NCBI GenBank assembly: GCA_036897625.1
Contig: JAYMTA010001092.1
Span: forward strand, 1-21,841
Length of the DNA stretch: 21,841 nt
Source: Pelargonium cotyledonis
Lineage: Eukaryota; Streptophyta; Magnoliopsida; Geraniales; Geraniaceae
Direction of reading: 5' to 3'
A program made the position numbers and the translations under genes. This document shows positions 1-9,700 of this stretch, piece by piece. Below the pieces are notes generated by a model. The model saw only the letters and a program-made list of their open reading frames with translations. It made no database searches and was not told where the DNA came from. Positions within the stretch are counted from its first letter, which is position 1. The number at the start of each line of letters is the position of its first letter.

Positions 1-640
1 AGTGCATGGAAGCATAGAGGTTGTGTGCCCTTGAGGCTAGCATGCATGCTAGGCCTTTCATGGTCTAAGGCTTGCAAGGCATGACTATGAAACCTTAGGA
101 GTTGCGTGCTAGAAAAAACTTGTTGGTGTGCCTTGGAGTTGTGTTGGTGATGTCTAGGCCTTGAATTAGCCTTAGAATAGTTTTGGGATCATTGTATATC
201 ATCCGGGGTCGAAAGAGAGCATCCGGGAAGGCGCTGGAGGCCGGAACACGCGGACAGGGCTGGAACAAGCCAGATGCCCTGACATTGGGCTTGGATGCTG
301 CGACCTTTTGTGCTGATACCGTGACATCTGACGGACAGCACCAATCCTGTTTTCGCCAGGGGGACAGCGCTACTCCTGTTTTACTGCCGGGGGACAACTC
401 TACTCCTGTTTTGCTGTCAGAAGGACAACTCTACTCCTGTTTCACTACTAGAGGTATAGCTTTGATCCTGTTTCACTGCGTAAGCTATTTTTGAGCCTAG
501 AATTGACCCCAAACCTCTACAAAATATTATTTGGAGCGTGTTGGAGGCATTTTGGGGGTGATATGGCCTTCTAGAGATGTTTTCCATACTTAGTAGAATT
601 TCTTGGATTTTGTCTGCGCATTAGGCCTAGAGGGCACGCA
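1..640. repeat. Non-genic, repeat-derived flank
   Basis: No credible gene is seen here. Open frames on both strands are short and lack recognisable domains. The sequence is richer in G and C than the AT-rich introns further on. It uses recurring words such as gctaggcc and cttggag, which continue into the arrays that follow. It may be a non-coding part of an LTR retrotransposon, but no terminal repeats, primer-binding site or pol motifs are visible, so the origin stays open. Confidence 0.4.
343..496. repeat. Degenerate ~30-bp tandem repeat, about 5 copies
   Basis: The word tcctgttt recurs with its cctg at 346, 375, 405, 436 and 467, a spacing of 29-31 bp. The two central units are nearly alike (ctcctgttttactgccgggg, then ctcctgttttgctgtcagaa, each followed by gacaactcta or a close variant). 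The outer units are more diverged. The open frame across it on the + strand has no known domain and is best explained by the repeat. Confidence 0.75.
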
Positions 641-643
641 GGG

Positions 644-814
644 GCTAGGCCAGGTAGGCAAGCTTGGAGTGCTAGGCCAAGCAAGCTTGGAGTGCTAGGC
701 CAGGCAAGCATGGAGAGTTAGGCCAGGAAAACATGGAGAACTAGGCCAAGCAAGCATGGTGAGTCAGGCCAGGCAAACATGGAGAGCTAGGCCAAGCAAG
801 CATGAGCTTGGAGT
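644..814. repeat. 23-bp minisatellite
   Basis: Units begin with gctaggcc or a close variant at 644, 671, 694, 717, 740, 763 and 786. The five units from 671 to 785 are each exactly 23 bp, of the form gctaggccaagcaagc plus atggaga. The first is 27 bp. The last (786-814) is 29 bp and has gained gagctt, making it intermediate to the 33-bp family that follows directly. Confidence 0.85.
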
Positions 815-1063
815 GCTAGGCTACGTAGACACACAAGAGCTTGGAGAGCTAAGTTGCGCACGCACGCAGGAGCTTGGAGAGTTAAGCTACGCATGTAACA
901 GGAGCTTGGAGAGCTAAGCTACGCAGGCAAGCAGGAGCTTGGAGAGCTAGGCTACGCAGACATGCAGGAGCTTGGATAGCTAGGCTACGTAGACATGCAT
1001 GAGTTTGGAAAGCTAAGCTACGCAGACAAGCAGGAACTTGGAGATCTAGCCCACGTAGGCAAG
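815..1063. repeat. 33-bp minisatellite
   Basis: Seven full units start at 815, 848, 881, 913, 946, 979 and 1012, all 33 bp except the 32-bp unit at 881. A partial unit runs from 1045. Each reads gctaagctacgcagacaagc followed by aggagcttggaga, with scattered changes. The unit looks like the preceding 23-bp unit with about 10 bp inserted. Because 33 is a multiple of three, the minus strand carries an artificial open frame with an 11-residue repeat (ACLRSLALQAP); I do not call this a gene. Confidence 0.88.
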
Positions 1064-1433
1064 TATTTCCAATTCGCGTTGGACCTGGGTCAGGCGACCC
1101 TGACATTTTATTCATGCCACGCGACGTCTTTTGAGTTGTTGAACAACTTATGATTTTTTGGGTAGCATCACAAAATTTGTTACATTTAGCATTACTTATT
1201 TGTTTACAAAAGTTCATTTGAACTTGTAATATAAGGCCCATTCTAACTAATAATAATCTTACAAGACTGTCCATGCCCGGTCAACTCCTCCATTGGTTAC
1301 TTAAGCTCCAAAAAATCAAAGCTTGATTGTTGAACTATTGTTCATGAAAACAAGGTCAACAAACACGTATACACGCCAACGTTCCTAGTAATTTCAATTC
1401 GTGTCCATAATCTTATTCCATACGCAACATGCA

Positions 1434-1443
1434 TATATATATT
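1434..1443 (+). promoter_or_regulatory. Possible TATA box of the GLR gene
   Basis: The run tatatatatt lies about 110 bp before the GLR start codon, a reasonable distance for a TATA box with a short 5' UTR. From 1064 to this point nothing else is recognisable. The call rests on composition and position only; such runs are common in AT-rich plant DNA. Confidence 0.35.
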
Positions 1444-1496
1444 TTGGATTCCTCTTTCTATTCCCTGTTATTTTCTACATCGTACTAAACATTCTG

Positions 1497-1516
1497 AAAA
1501 AAAAAAAAAAAAAAAA
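1497..1516 (+). repeat. 20-nt poly(A) tract in the presumed GLR 5' UTR
   Basis: Twenty uninterrupted A residues lie 32 bp before the GLR start codon. If transcribed they would form an A-rich leader. The length is likely to vary between individuals and to be prone to sequencing error. No target-site duplication was found that would mark it as a retroposon tail. Confidence 0.7.
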
Positions 1517-1548
1517 TCTATGCTGCAAATTTTTTATATCCCAAAAAC

Positions 1549-4500
1549 ATGGCTTCCAAACTAATCTTGAGACCATCTTTGTCTCTGTTCCTGGTGCTTC
1601 TCCTCATCCTTTTCCTTCCCCAATATGGATACGCCAATGAGAGCAACGTTGTTAACATCGGTGCGATCATAGATGTGAACTCCAGGGGCGGCATGGAAGA
1701 CAAAACGGCCATGGAAATCGCTGTTCAAAACTTCAATAATGTTTCAAAGACTCACAAGCTGTCCCTTCATTTCATGGATTCCGGCAAAAGCCCCCTCCGA
1801 GCAGCTTCTGCCGGTAACTACCTACCCATCCAATTTTTTTTTTATTAACATGCGTACCAACCGAAGTTCAAACCTGAGATCTCAGGAGAAGCAAGTACCT
1901 TAAGCTACTTGTACTGATATGGTTGTTAACTACCTACTTATCCAATGTGTTTGTTTTGGGAATGAAAATGTCTGTGATCAAATTGAATTTTAAGAATTGA
2001 ATTAGACAATTCTTTGAACAAGACTATTTCTTGATTTGTACTAACAGAAGAGTTGATGAATTGGTATTGGCAGCGGAGGAGCTGATAAAAGAGAAGCAAG
2101 TGAAGGTGATAGTAGGCATGGAGACATGGCAAGAAACAGCCATAGTTTCCGATGTCGTAGCAAACTATGATCATCATCTTGCGGTCCTTTCCTTGGCAGA
2201 ATCTGCATCCATGAACCCGTCTCTCACGTCTCTTCGCTGGCCTTTCTTGATCCGAATGGTTCACAACATGTCCCAACAAATGAATTGCATTGCATCGCTT
2301 GCTCATTCCTGCGGATGGCGAAAAATAGTTGTCATTTACGAGGAAGATGCCTACGGGGGAGATTCGGGTGTGACCTCCCTCCTCGCTGACGCTATTCGCG
2401 ACTCGGGTTCCGAGATTGAGTACAGCCTGTCTCTCCCGCCGTTTTCTTCTATGTCAAATCCACAAGAAGTAGCTAAGAAAGAGCTTGAGAAGGTGCTAAG
2501 CTCTACACAATCTCGGGTTTTCGTGCTTCTTCGATCATCGCTTCCCATGGCAGCTCATTTGTTCCAGCAAGCAAAGAAAATTGGGCTCGTGGGAAGGGAC
2601 TCAGTTTGGATTATGACAGACTCTATAACAAGCTTTCTAGACTCTGTCAACACCTCTGTCATCACTTCCATGGACGGCTCTCTAGGAATCAAGGCCTATT
2701 ACTCGGAAGATACCAAATCATTTCAACAATTCTATGGACGGTTTCGGGCACGTTTTAGAGCTGAGTACCAGGAAGAAGACTACTTCGAACCGGGAATTCG
2801 AGCCATTAGAGCATACAATAGCATCAAAGTTGTCACAGACGCAATTGACAAAATGAGTGAAAGTGATGGCATTGATGCTAAAGAGCTCTTAGAGACTATC
2901 TTGTCCAGCAATTTCACCGGATTGAGCGGGGAAGCTATAAGTTTGTCCTCGGGAGGATTGGAGCAAAACCCGGCATTGAGGATTGTGAATGTGGTGGGGA
3001 AGAGGTACAAGGAGCTGGATTTTTGGGATGGGAATGGGTTTTCTGAGAGGATTGATGGAGGAGAAAGCAGAGAGAATGTTGGTGGATTGGTGAACTGGCC
3101 CGGGAACTTGAACCGGGTTCCGAAAGGATGGGCAATGCCGACGAAGACGAGTCCTATGAAGATTGGAGTTCCGGCAAGAACCTCGTTTGACAAGTTTGTG
3201 AAGGTTGTGGCTACTGAGGTTCCACAGAAGTTGGAGTACTCTGGTTTCTGCATTGAGCTCTTTTGTGAGGTGCTGGCAGCTTTGGAGTATGCTCTGCCAT
3301 ATGAATTCTATCCCTACTATGGCACTTATGATGATCTTGTTGAACATGTGCATAACAAGGTAACATCTTCCTAATGCCTCTTCTTCTTCCTTAATTGTTA
3401 GTGATAGTTGCAGATAACTATACGAAAACTTTCATATTATGCACATAGCTACTAAAGGTTTAAGTTGTTTCAATCAGATACAAAATATTTCTATAGGTTG
3501 CACTATTACAAAAGGTGTTCGCTTTTTAAAAAAACTATAAAAGTTTAAAAATTGTTATTTTTATTCTAACATCATGAAATTTTTTTTGTTAACAACGCAA
3601 TCACATGTCCCCTTCAAGACTTTTTTACTTTTTTATGTACCTATTTATGTTTGACTTGGCTTATTTGAGAGAGACAGCTCTATCTTCCAAGAAGGTGCTT
3701 CACTCTAGGGATATTTATGGTAACAGTAACAAATGACTCATATATTGTTTTGTTGTGTTGTGTATTGGACTTGGAGGACAGACTTATGATGGTATAGTTG
3801 GGGATGTGACCATTTTAGCCAATAGATGGGAACATGTGGAATTTACTCAGCCATATGCAGAGTCAGGGCTGTCCATGATTGTTCCTGTGAAGTCCAAGGA
3901 GTCTGCATGGATATTTCTCAAGCCTTTCAGCTTGAAAATGTGGCTTGTCACTGCTGCCAGTTTGTTCTACACCATGTTCATTGTTTGGTTCTTGGAGCAC
4001 CACACCAATCCAGCTTTCAAGGGTCCACTCAAGGACCAGATTGGCACTGCACTTTGGTTCACCTTCTCCTCCATCTTCTATGCTCACAGTAAGAATTTAA
4101 ACAACACTAGAAATTCAATTAGCCAACAAAAGTAAGCATTCATAGTGATAATGGTAAGTGATAATATCGCTGATGACACTGTGTTTTGACGTCACAAAAT
4201 ATATTACTATAAAAAAAAAATCATAATAGATCTCTACCTTAGACAGGGATGGATCTAAAAAGAGGGGTGTGGGGGCAGTTGCCTCTGCTAAACTTTTTTT
4301 TTTTTGAAAATTTACTATATTTTTGTTTTATTTTTTCATTTTTATCCCTAATATTTTACAAAGTTTTTGTCACTACTGAAATGTTAATATCTTTAATATG
4401 CTTATTCGTTTGAAAAATTTTTCTCATTGTTTTACAATTTTGCGTCCACTGAGTAAATATTATAGATCTGTCTCTAACCTTAAATTATTATTCCGTCTGT

Positions 4501-6259
4501 CAAAAGTTACTTTTAACTTATTTAAAATATTTCTCTCATCATGTGATGGCCACATAACATATTACTAAAACTTAGCATATTTATTGAAGAATGTAACCTT
4601 ATTGGAGATTAAATTAAACTCAAAGTATGTTCACATATTCAATACAAATTGTTCTGTCTCATACTAGCATGTATCTATGTTCATCTAAATATTGTTCATT
4701 AATCTGTGGCGTGGTCATAACATGTTGAAAATAGACTGAATGATAATGATATGCAATTGCAATTGCAGGTGAAAGAATAAACACCAACTTGGCAAGAGTG
4801 GTGGTGGTGGTGTGGCTGTTCCTTGTGATGGTGTTAACATCAAGCTACACAGCCAGTTTGTCTTCCATGCTGACAGTACAGAAGCTGGAAGCAAGTCCCA
4901 TAGACATTGAGTCTCTGAAGAGGAGCCATGCCACTGTTGGGTGTGATGGAGATTCATTTGTCAGAAAATATCTAGAAGGTGTTCTTGGCTTCAACCAAAG
5001 CAACATCATGAATTTGGACAGCCAGTATAAGTACGATGATGAGTTCAAGAGTGGTCACATCTCAGCTGCTTTTCTTGAACTTCCATATGAGAAGGTCTTC
5101 ATCAACCAGTACTGCAAGGGCTACACTGCCACTGCTCCTACCTATAGATTTGGAGGACTTGCCTTTGTAATACACCTACTACTCTTTTATTCCTACTAAT
5201 TTCTCCATTCGCCAATGTTAGAGCTAGCAATAGAAAATTCATAGTCTCGAGTCAGGTTCCGAATTGTTGAACCTTAATCCTAATTCTAACCCGACCCTAA
5301 GGAGATTTCAAGTTAGTGTCGAGTTAGGTTGTTGAACCCTAACCCGGCCCTTAAAGGGGTTTCGAGTTTGGTCAGATTAGGGTTGTTTTGTGTTTCATGC
5401 ATGGGATACACTAAATTTTGCGGATTTATCCCACCCGACCAAATTCGGGTTTGGTTAGAGTCGGGTCAAGTTCTAGTTTTTGAATCCTGACCCAAACTCG
5501 ACCATAAAAGGGATTTCAGGTTAGTGTCAGGTCAGATTGTTGAACCCTGAACCCGAACCCTAAAGGGGTTTTAGGTTTGATCGGGTGAGGGTTGTTTCTT
5601 CTTTTAGACATGGGATACACTCAACTTTGCGAGTTTATCCGACCCGACCAACTTTGGATTGGATTAGGGTCGACCAACATGCCCACAGGTTCGGACCCAA
5701 ATTGTCAACTCTAATCACCATTCACCTACGCTTCTAACTTTAATTTGCCCATTTGCAGGTATTCCAAAAAGGGTCTCCTATAGCCAAAGATGTTTCCGAA
5801 GCAATTCTAAAGCTATCTGAGGATGGGAAGCTAAAGAAGTTGGAAGAAAAGTGGTTTGCTCCCTCCGCACAGTGTCTAAACTCTGACAACAACACCGAAA
5901 GCTTGAAGCTCCAGAGCTTCTGGGCTCTCTATGTATTCTCTGGTGCCACTTCCACCATCTGTCTCTTGCTCTTCATCATCATCTTGCTCATCAGATATCG
6001 CCGCAAATCAGCATCTCAGGGAGCAAACTTGTCCGATACTAAAGCCTGGAGCAAGGTTGTTGATTTTGCAAGATACTTCTACATCGGCGAAATCCAAATC
6101 AGCTTGCCAATCACGAGAGCTCCGACTTTTGCTCAGTCGGGAGATGGGGACGAATGGAGCTCTGCAAGGTGGGAGTATTTGAGCCCTGAAGACACTCCAG
6201 AGCATCATAGTCATCTTGAAGCTTCCTCACATTCGCAACCTGAAATCGAAATGCAGTAA
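1549..6259 (+). CDS. GLR: Glutamate receptor-like cation channel (plant GLR family), 5 exons
   Basis: Exons: 1549-1813, 2074-3359, 3782-4088, 4769-5166 and 5759-6259 (918 residues, the usual family length). All introns are GT-AG and the frame is continuous. Residues 1-29 form a signal peptide ending YGYA. The amino-terminal domain, which resembles periplasmic amino-acid-binding proteins, runs to about residue 420. The S1 half of the ligand site follows, with GDVTILANRWEHVEFTQPY (Arg532). M1 is about 570-588, the pore loop about 604-617, and M3 about 629-652 with the plant gate motif SYTASLSS (645-652). S2 has Cys735 and Cys791, the usual disulfide pair. M4 (about 806-831) is followed by a tail of about 86 residues. 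Plant GLRs are amino-acid-gated, calcium-permeable non-selective cation channels, mainly of the plasma membrane. The overall look suggests the GLR2-type clade, but that is from memory, not from a tree. The start is the only ATG that gives a signal peptide and joins exon 2 in frame. The stretch at about 119-135 (NYDHHLAVLSLAES) looks diverged from relatives. Confidence 0.95.
1835..1926 (-). mobile_element. SINE in GLR intron 1, with 20-bp target-site duplication
   Basis: The insert is flanked by 1815-1834 (taactacctacccatccaat) and 1927-1946 (taactacctacttatccaat), which match at 18 of 20 positions. On the minus strand it reads like a tRNA-derived SINE. An A-box-like gtagcttaaggtactt lies at about 1892-1907, a B-box-like ggtttgaacttc at about 1863-1874, and the tail ends ttaat followed by a run of A. 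At about 92 bp it is short for a plant SINE. The left target copy begins at the T of the splice donor (1814-1815). Confidence 0.75.
3360..3781 (+). other. GLR intron 2, no further feature seen
   Basis: This 422-bp AT-rich intron runs from gtaacatc to acag. I see no transposon ends, tandem repeats or reading frames worth calling. Exon 2 stops on a whole codon (HNK) and exon 3 resumes with TYDG. Confidence 0.8.
4242..4476. mobile_element. Short MITE in GLR intron 3
   Basis: The left end reads gacagggatggatcta and the inverse of the right end reads tagagacagatcta, an imperfect terminal inverted repeat. ACCTTA occurs immediately outside both ends (4236-4241 and 4477-4482) and could be the target-site duplication. 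The element is about 235 bp, AT-rich, and has a G-rich left part (ggggtgtgggggcag) and no coding capacity. Ends built on agggatggatcta are familiar from short plant DNA elements. The superfamily cannot be set with confidence. The remainder of intron 3 (4089-4768) shows nothing else. Confidence 0.55.
5219..5713. mobile_element. hAT-like MITE filling most of GLR intron 4
   Basis: The left end is tagagctagcaa and the inverse of the right end is tagagttgacaa, matching at 9 of 12 positions. The interior is rich in cgggt/acccg words, typical of non-autonomous hAT elements of plants. No clean 8-bp duplication abuts these ends. A near-match ccattcgcc (5205-5213) / ccattcacc (5718-5726) lies 4-5 bp outside and may be the true one. 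There is no transposase. Confidence 0.5.
5247..5668. repeat. ~210-bp direct tandem duplication inside the intron 4 MITE
   Basis: Copy 1 begins at about 5247 and copy 2 at about 5461. Matching landmarks include gatttcaagttagtgtc (5304-5320) against gatttcaggttagtgtc (5512-5528), the word gttgaaccct in both, ttaaaggggttt / ctaaaggggttt, catgggatacact in both, and tttatcc followed by acccgaccaa in both. The offset is 208-214 bp and the copies are moderately diverged. Short aaccctaaccc-type words occur but are not a telomeric array. Confidence 0.8.
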
Positions 6260-6309
6260 TAGTAGTGTACATCTATTCTCAGTTTAGGAATTCACCTGTG
6301 TATATCCAA

Positions 6310-6315
6310 TTTATT
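6310..6315 (-). terminator. Weak candidate polyadenylation signal of API5
   Basis: AATAAA on the minus strand lies about 460 bp past the API5 stop codon. If used, the API5 3' UTR would cover most of the intergenic gap and nearly reach the GLR coding end. A nearer non-canonical site is quite possible. Confidence 0.2.
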
Positions 6316-6476
6316 ATTTCATTTGCGTATATATAACATCAAGATTGCACAGAATCTACTCAAAATTCAAATGCTGGAAGATAAGTTTGACATCAAAATT
6401 TCAACGAATAAGCATTAAACAATCCATCGTCCATATAAAATTCAACAAACAAAATTATCAATCACCACATGAGATG

Positions 6477-6482
6477 AATAAA
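6477..6482 (+). terminator. Possible polyadenylation signal of GLR
   Basis: AATAAA lies 218 bp after the GLR stop codon, on the coding strand, a plausible 3' UTR length for a plant gene. Plant signals are loose, so other AT-rich sites nearer the stop could be used instead. Confidence 0.35.
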
Positions 6483-6776
6483 ATGTGTCTAAGATACAGA
6501 TGCAAGCATACACAGATTAACAATGATGTAAATATTTGTGAAAGATCTTCAGCTGCCGGTTTTAGTCCGCTACTAAGAAAAGATCTGGGAACTCGGGGAA
6601 TAAATCTGTTACTTTGTTACTCCAGAGTGAATTTAGCAAGTCATCAATTAACTCTACTAATGAAAACTTGTCCTAAACATTAGTAGACCGTTTAATACAT
6701 CACTCCTACTTGTACTTTCTGATTCATATTCAATTCCAGAAATCGGACTGTCCTCTGTACCAAGGTTTCACCCAAA

Positions 6777-9700
6777 TTACCTATAGCCCCTTCCCCTTCC
6801 ACGTCCGCCCCACCCTCTGCCTCTTCCACCCCTTGAACTACTTCTTCCACCACGAGACAAACCTTCCAATGCTCTATTAACCAGCTGATTCTGCATGCCA
6901 CCAGCTCCACGGCCCTTTTTCGGTACTATATTGTTGGATGCGTTGGTGCCAGCTGGTCGTTTTGCCCTGTAAGAAAAAATCAGAAAGATGGTACAGATGA
7001 GAGTCAATCCCAATATCATATACCATAAAACCTTGAACGCAACCTCGAGTTAATCATCCTATTTACACTCACTGTATCTAGTTACATGCATGAAAATACT
7101 GTTGAGTGAAGACATGCATTTATAATTGAAATTTATGCTCTAGAAGAGAAGAGTTATCAACAAACACTTTAGAAATTAGTGAGAAAGTAACCAAATATTG
7201 TTACATCTTTTTGTATCTTGTTGGGGAAATCAAGGTGCATAGGGTTTGCCCCCAATCAAGCTGTTAGATCAACCCCAGTTTTCCCAATATTGTAGGAGAG
7301 ATATATTATCAGAATCCAATACTCAATGTCTTTCAAATTTCTCACACCTTAATTCTTTCAGTCATTGTGATCATTTCAGCATAGACATTAGCATCTTATT
7401 AAGAATGTCAAAACAAAAATAATCGATGTTCAAATTGCAGAAAGCTTGGAAGTTGGAAATATAAAAGTCATAGATTTGTCTCATACCCAGCAGCAGCAGT
7501 GGTTGAAGGTACAGGTTTTGTTGCTTCTTTCCAAGATAGATTGATGCTCTTGTCTCCAATAAATGAGGGTGTTTTGGAATGCAATGGCTGAAATTTTGGA
7601 ATCATGAAGATCAGATCAAAAAGTTTGAAGATAAAGCATAGATTAAAATGTCACAAGGATTTAAGTCCCATGTCACCTTTGTCATGGCCAAAATGTTATT
7701 GCAGGTTCGCAACCCAGTTGTAGCATTCTGCTTTTGAGTTTTCTGTTCATATATGAAGAACATACTTAGGATTTAAAAATTGGAGTTCCATCTAAAAAAG
7801 CAAATGCAGTCTCCACAGTGAACTCACTATAGTATCTTTCGCTTCATCGGATTTAGCAGCAGCCATTGCTTTGTTATGCTCAGCCATTCCTTGTGTTAGC
7901 TTTTTCATGGTAGCCCTAGTTAGCTCCTCCACGCTACTTAACCTGTGTCATCAATCATATATGTCAACTTTCTAGACCAATACATTATGAAAAAAAATCA
8001 GAGGAAATGTAGCAAGTACTTGTAAATTTAATATCAGACACCAGAAAAATCATTTGTATGACAAATTAATAAATATCACTATCACGCCCTTTGCTTCATT
8101 TGTGGCATCTAGTGTGCCGCAAGCCCCTACTCTCAGCAGGACACTTCATGCCCCATAGGCAGCATATAATAAGGGCATTATTGATGTTGATTTATAGAGC
8201 TGGCACCGGCCCGTCAGATTTGGGCCAAGTCCAATCAGGCTTAAACAGGTCGGTCCAAAAAAACACATTTACTTATCGGATACTATTGTTTGGCCCGAGT
8301 CCAAGCCGTCAGTTGCAGGCCAAGCCCGCGGAGGCCACCCGTTAATTTTGGAAAGTTTCACAAAATAAAAATCATTAAAACTTCAAAATTTGCATATAAA
8401 ATTTACTCTCTTTAATTCAATACTCTAATTCATCAATTAACACACAACAAATTATCAAACATCAGAATTTAAAGTTAGAACATATGAGCATCACATTCAA
8501 ATACCAAAACTTACAAGCTCAAATCATTATGAATATTTATATTGTACAAATGTCCACTAGTCGCATTACACACAAAGTTATAACATAAAATAATATACTC
8601 ATTATATAGCATAAGAGTATGTCTATATAATAAAATCTCGAAATTCAGACTATTCAAAACTACAACTAACTCATTCCTCATTCTTCAATTATCATTTTCA
8701 TTTTCAGGAAAATCAAATCTACTTCTAACTTAATTATAATTCACTTCCACATAAATATTAAACATACTACTACCTCATTATTTCCTCAATCATTCACTTT
8801 TACATCACAAAAAATATTGACATTTTACCTGATTAAAAAAATTTAAAAATACTTTTTAAAACAGAAAAATGGCCCGCGGGCCAGCACATTTGGGCTCGGG
8901 CCAAACAGAGCAGGTCAAAACACGCGTTTACTTTTCGGACTACTTTTTATCAGCCAGCTCCTGCTATTTTCAAGTTGGGCTATGATGGCCCACGGCCGGC
9001 CAGCTAGATTGCCAGCTCTATTTTCTTTTCTTATCAACAACGGAACATCACCTTAAACCCCACCCCACAAATCCCACCCCATACCATCGACAAGAGGCTC
9101 GAACTCGAGACCTCATAGGGAATCCAAAGTGTTTTTAACCACTTGTGATTGCCAGCTCTATTGATTTGGAACAATAGCATTTCATACAAATGGATCTATC
9201 ATTTAAAGTCGTTGATATTCAGAATGGATGTAAACATCAAGCCTGTTTAAGCTATTATATATAGTAAAAGCCTAACAAAGATAATGATAGGCATGAAATG
9301 ATTACAGTTTTATCTTATCAGGAACAGCCTAACTAAAGCATTCAAGTCCTATATATTTTCTACCAAGAATGACCTTTAAGTTCCAAATACTTTAAACATG
9401 CATCAGCATATGCAAGACCAGACATGATGTAATACCAATTCCTATTTGAGAATGGAGATAGTTATGTGTGAGGAGGTGTCATGTGGAGTTAAGGAACTTA
9501 ATAGTTAATACATTTAAAATATTTCCAAAGGTCTTCCTTTCATTTATAATGCTTTTTCTCTGCTATGTTCAATATTTCTAGATTGTATGCACTAAATTAG
9601 ACCAATAAGCTAAATGTCCTATTTCTATCAGCCAAAGGAAGATGAAACTGGAAAGGCAATTGGCTACTTCTTTGTCTGAAATTCAACATTATACTACTCA

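Larger units (their letters stand above)
6260..6776. other. Intergenic gap between two convergent genes
   Basis: This 517-bp AT-rich stretch separates the GLR stop codon from the API5 stop codon and must contain both 3' UTRs. A small + strand open frame at 6345-6683 has no recognisable domain and looks like chance. No transposon ends were seen. The short distance makes overlapping 3' ends of the two transcripts possible. Confidence 0.7.

Noticed and set aside
183-494. 103-residue plus-strand open frame
   Set aside because: It lies across the degenerate 30-bp tandem repeat and has no recognisable domain.
882-1274. 130-residue minus-strand open frame with repeated ACLRSLALQAP units
   Set aside because: The 11-residue period is the 33-bp minisatellite read in frame. 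There is no domain, and the frame continues into unrelated sequence.
2031-2073. Upstream extension of GLR exon 2 to 2031
   Set aside because: Joining from earlier acceptors breaks the frame or adds residues not typical of the family. The acceptor at 2071-2073 restores AASA-AEELIKEKQ exactly.
1938-2306. 122-residue minus-strand open frame
   Set aside because: It overlaps GLR intron 1 and exon 2 in antisense and shows no family resemblance.
2780-3353. Long minus-strand open frames opposite GLR exon 2
   Set aside because: They are antisense shadows of a well-supported exon, with no independent domain or start context.
5281-5360. Telomere-like ccctaa / aaccctaaccc words
   Set aside because: They are isolated, interrupted copies within a hAT-like MITE, not an interstitial telomeric array.
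8091-8345. 84-residue plus-strand open frame
   Set aside because: It starts outside and ends inside the hAT MITE, with composition set by ggccc-rich subterminal sequence.
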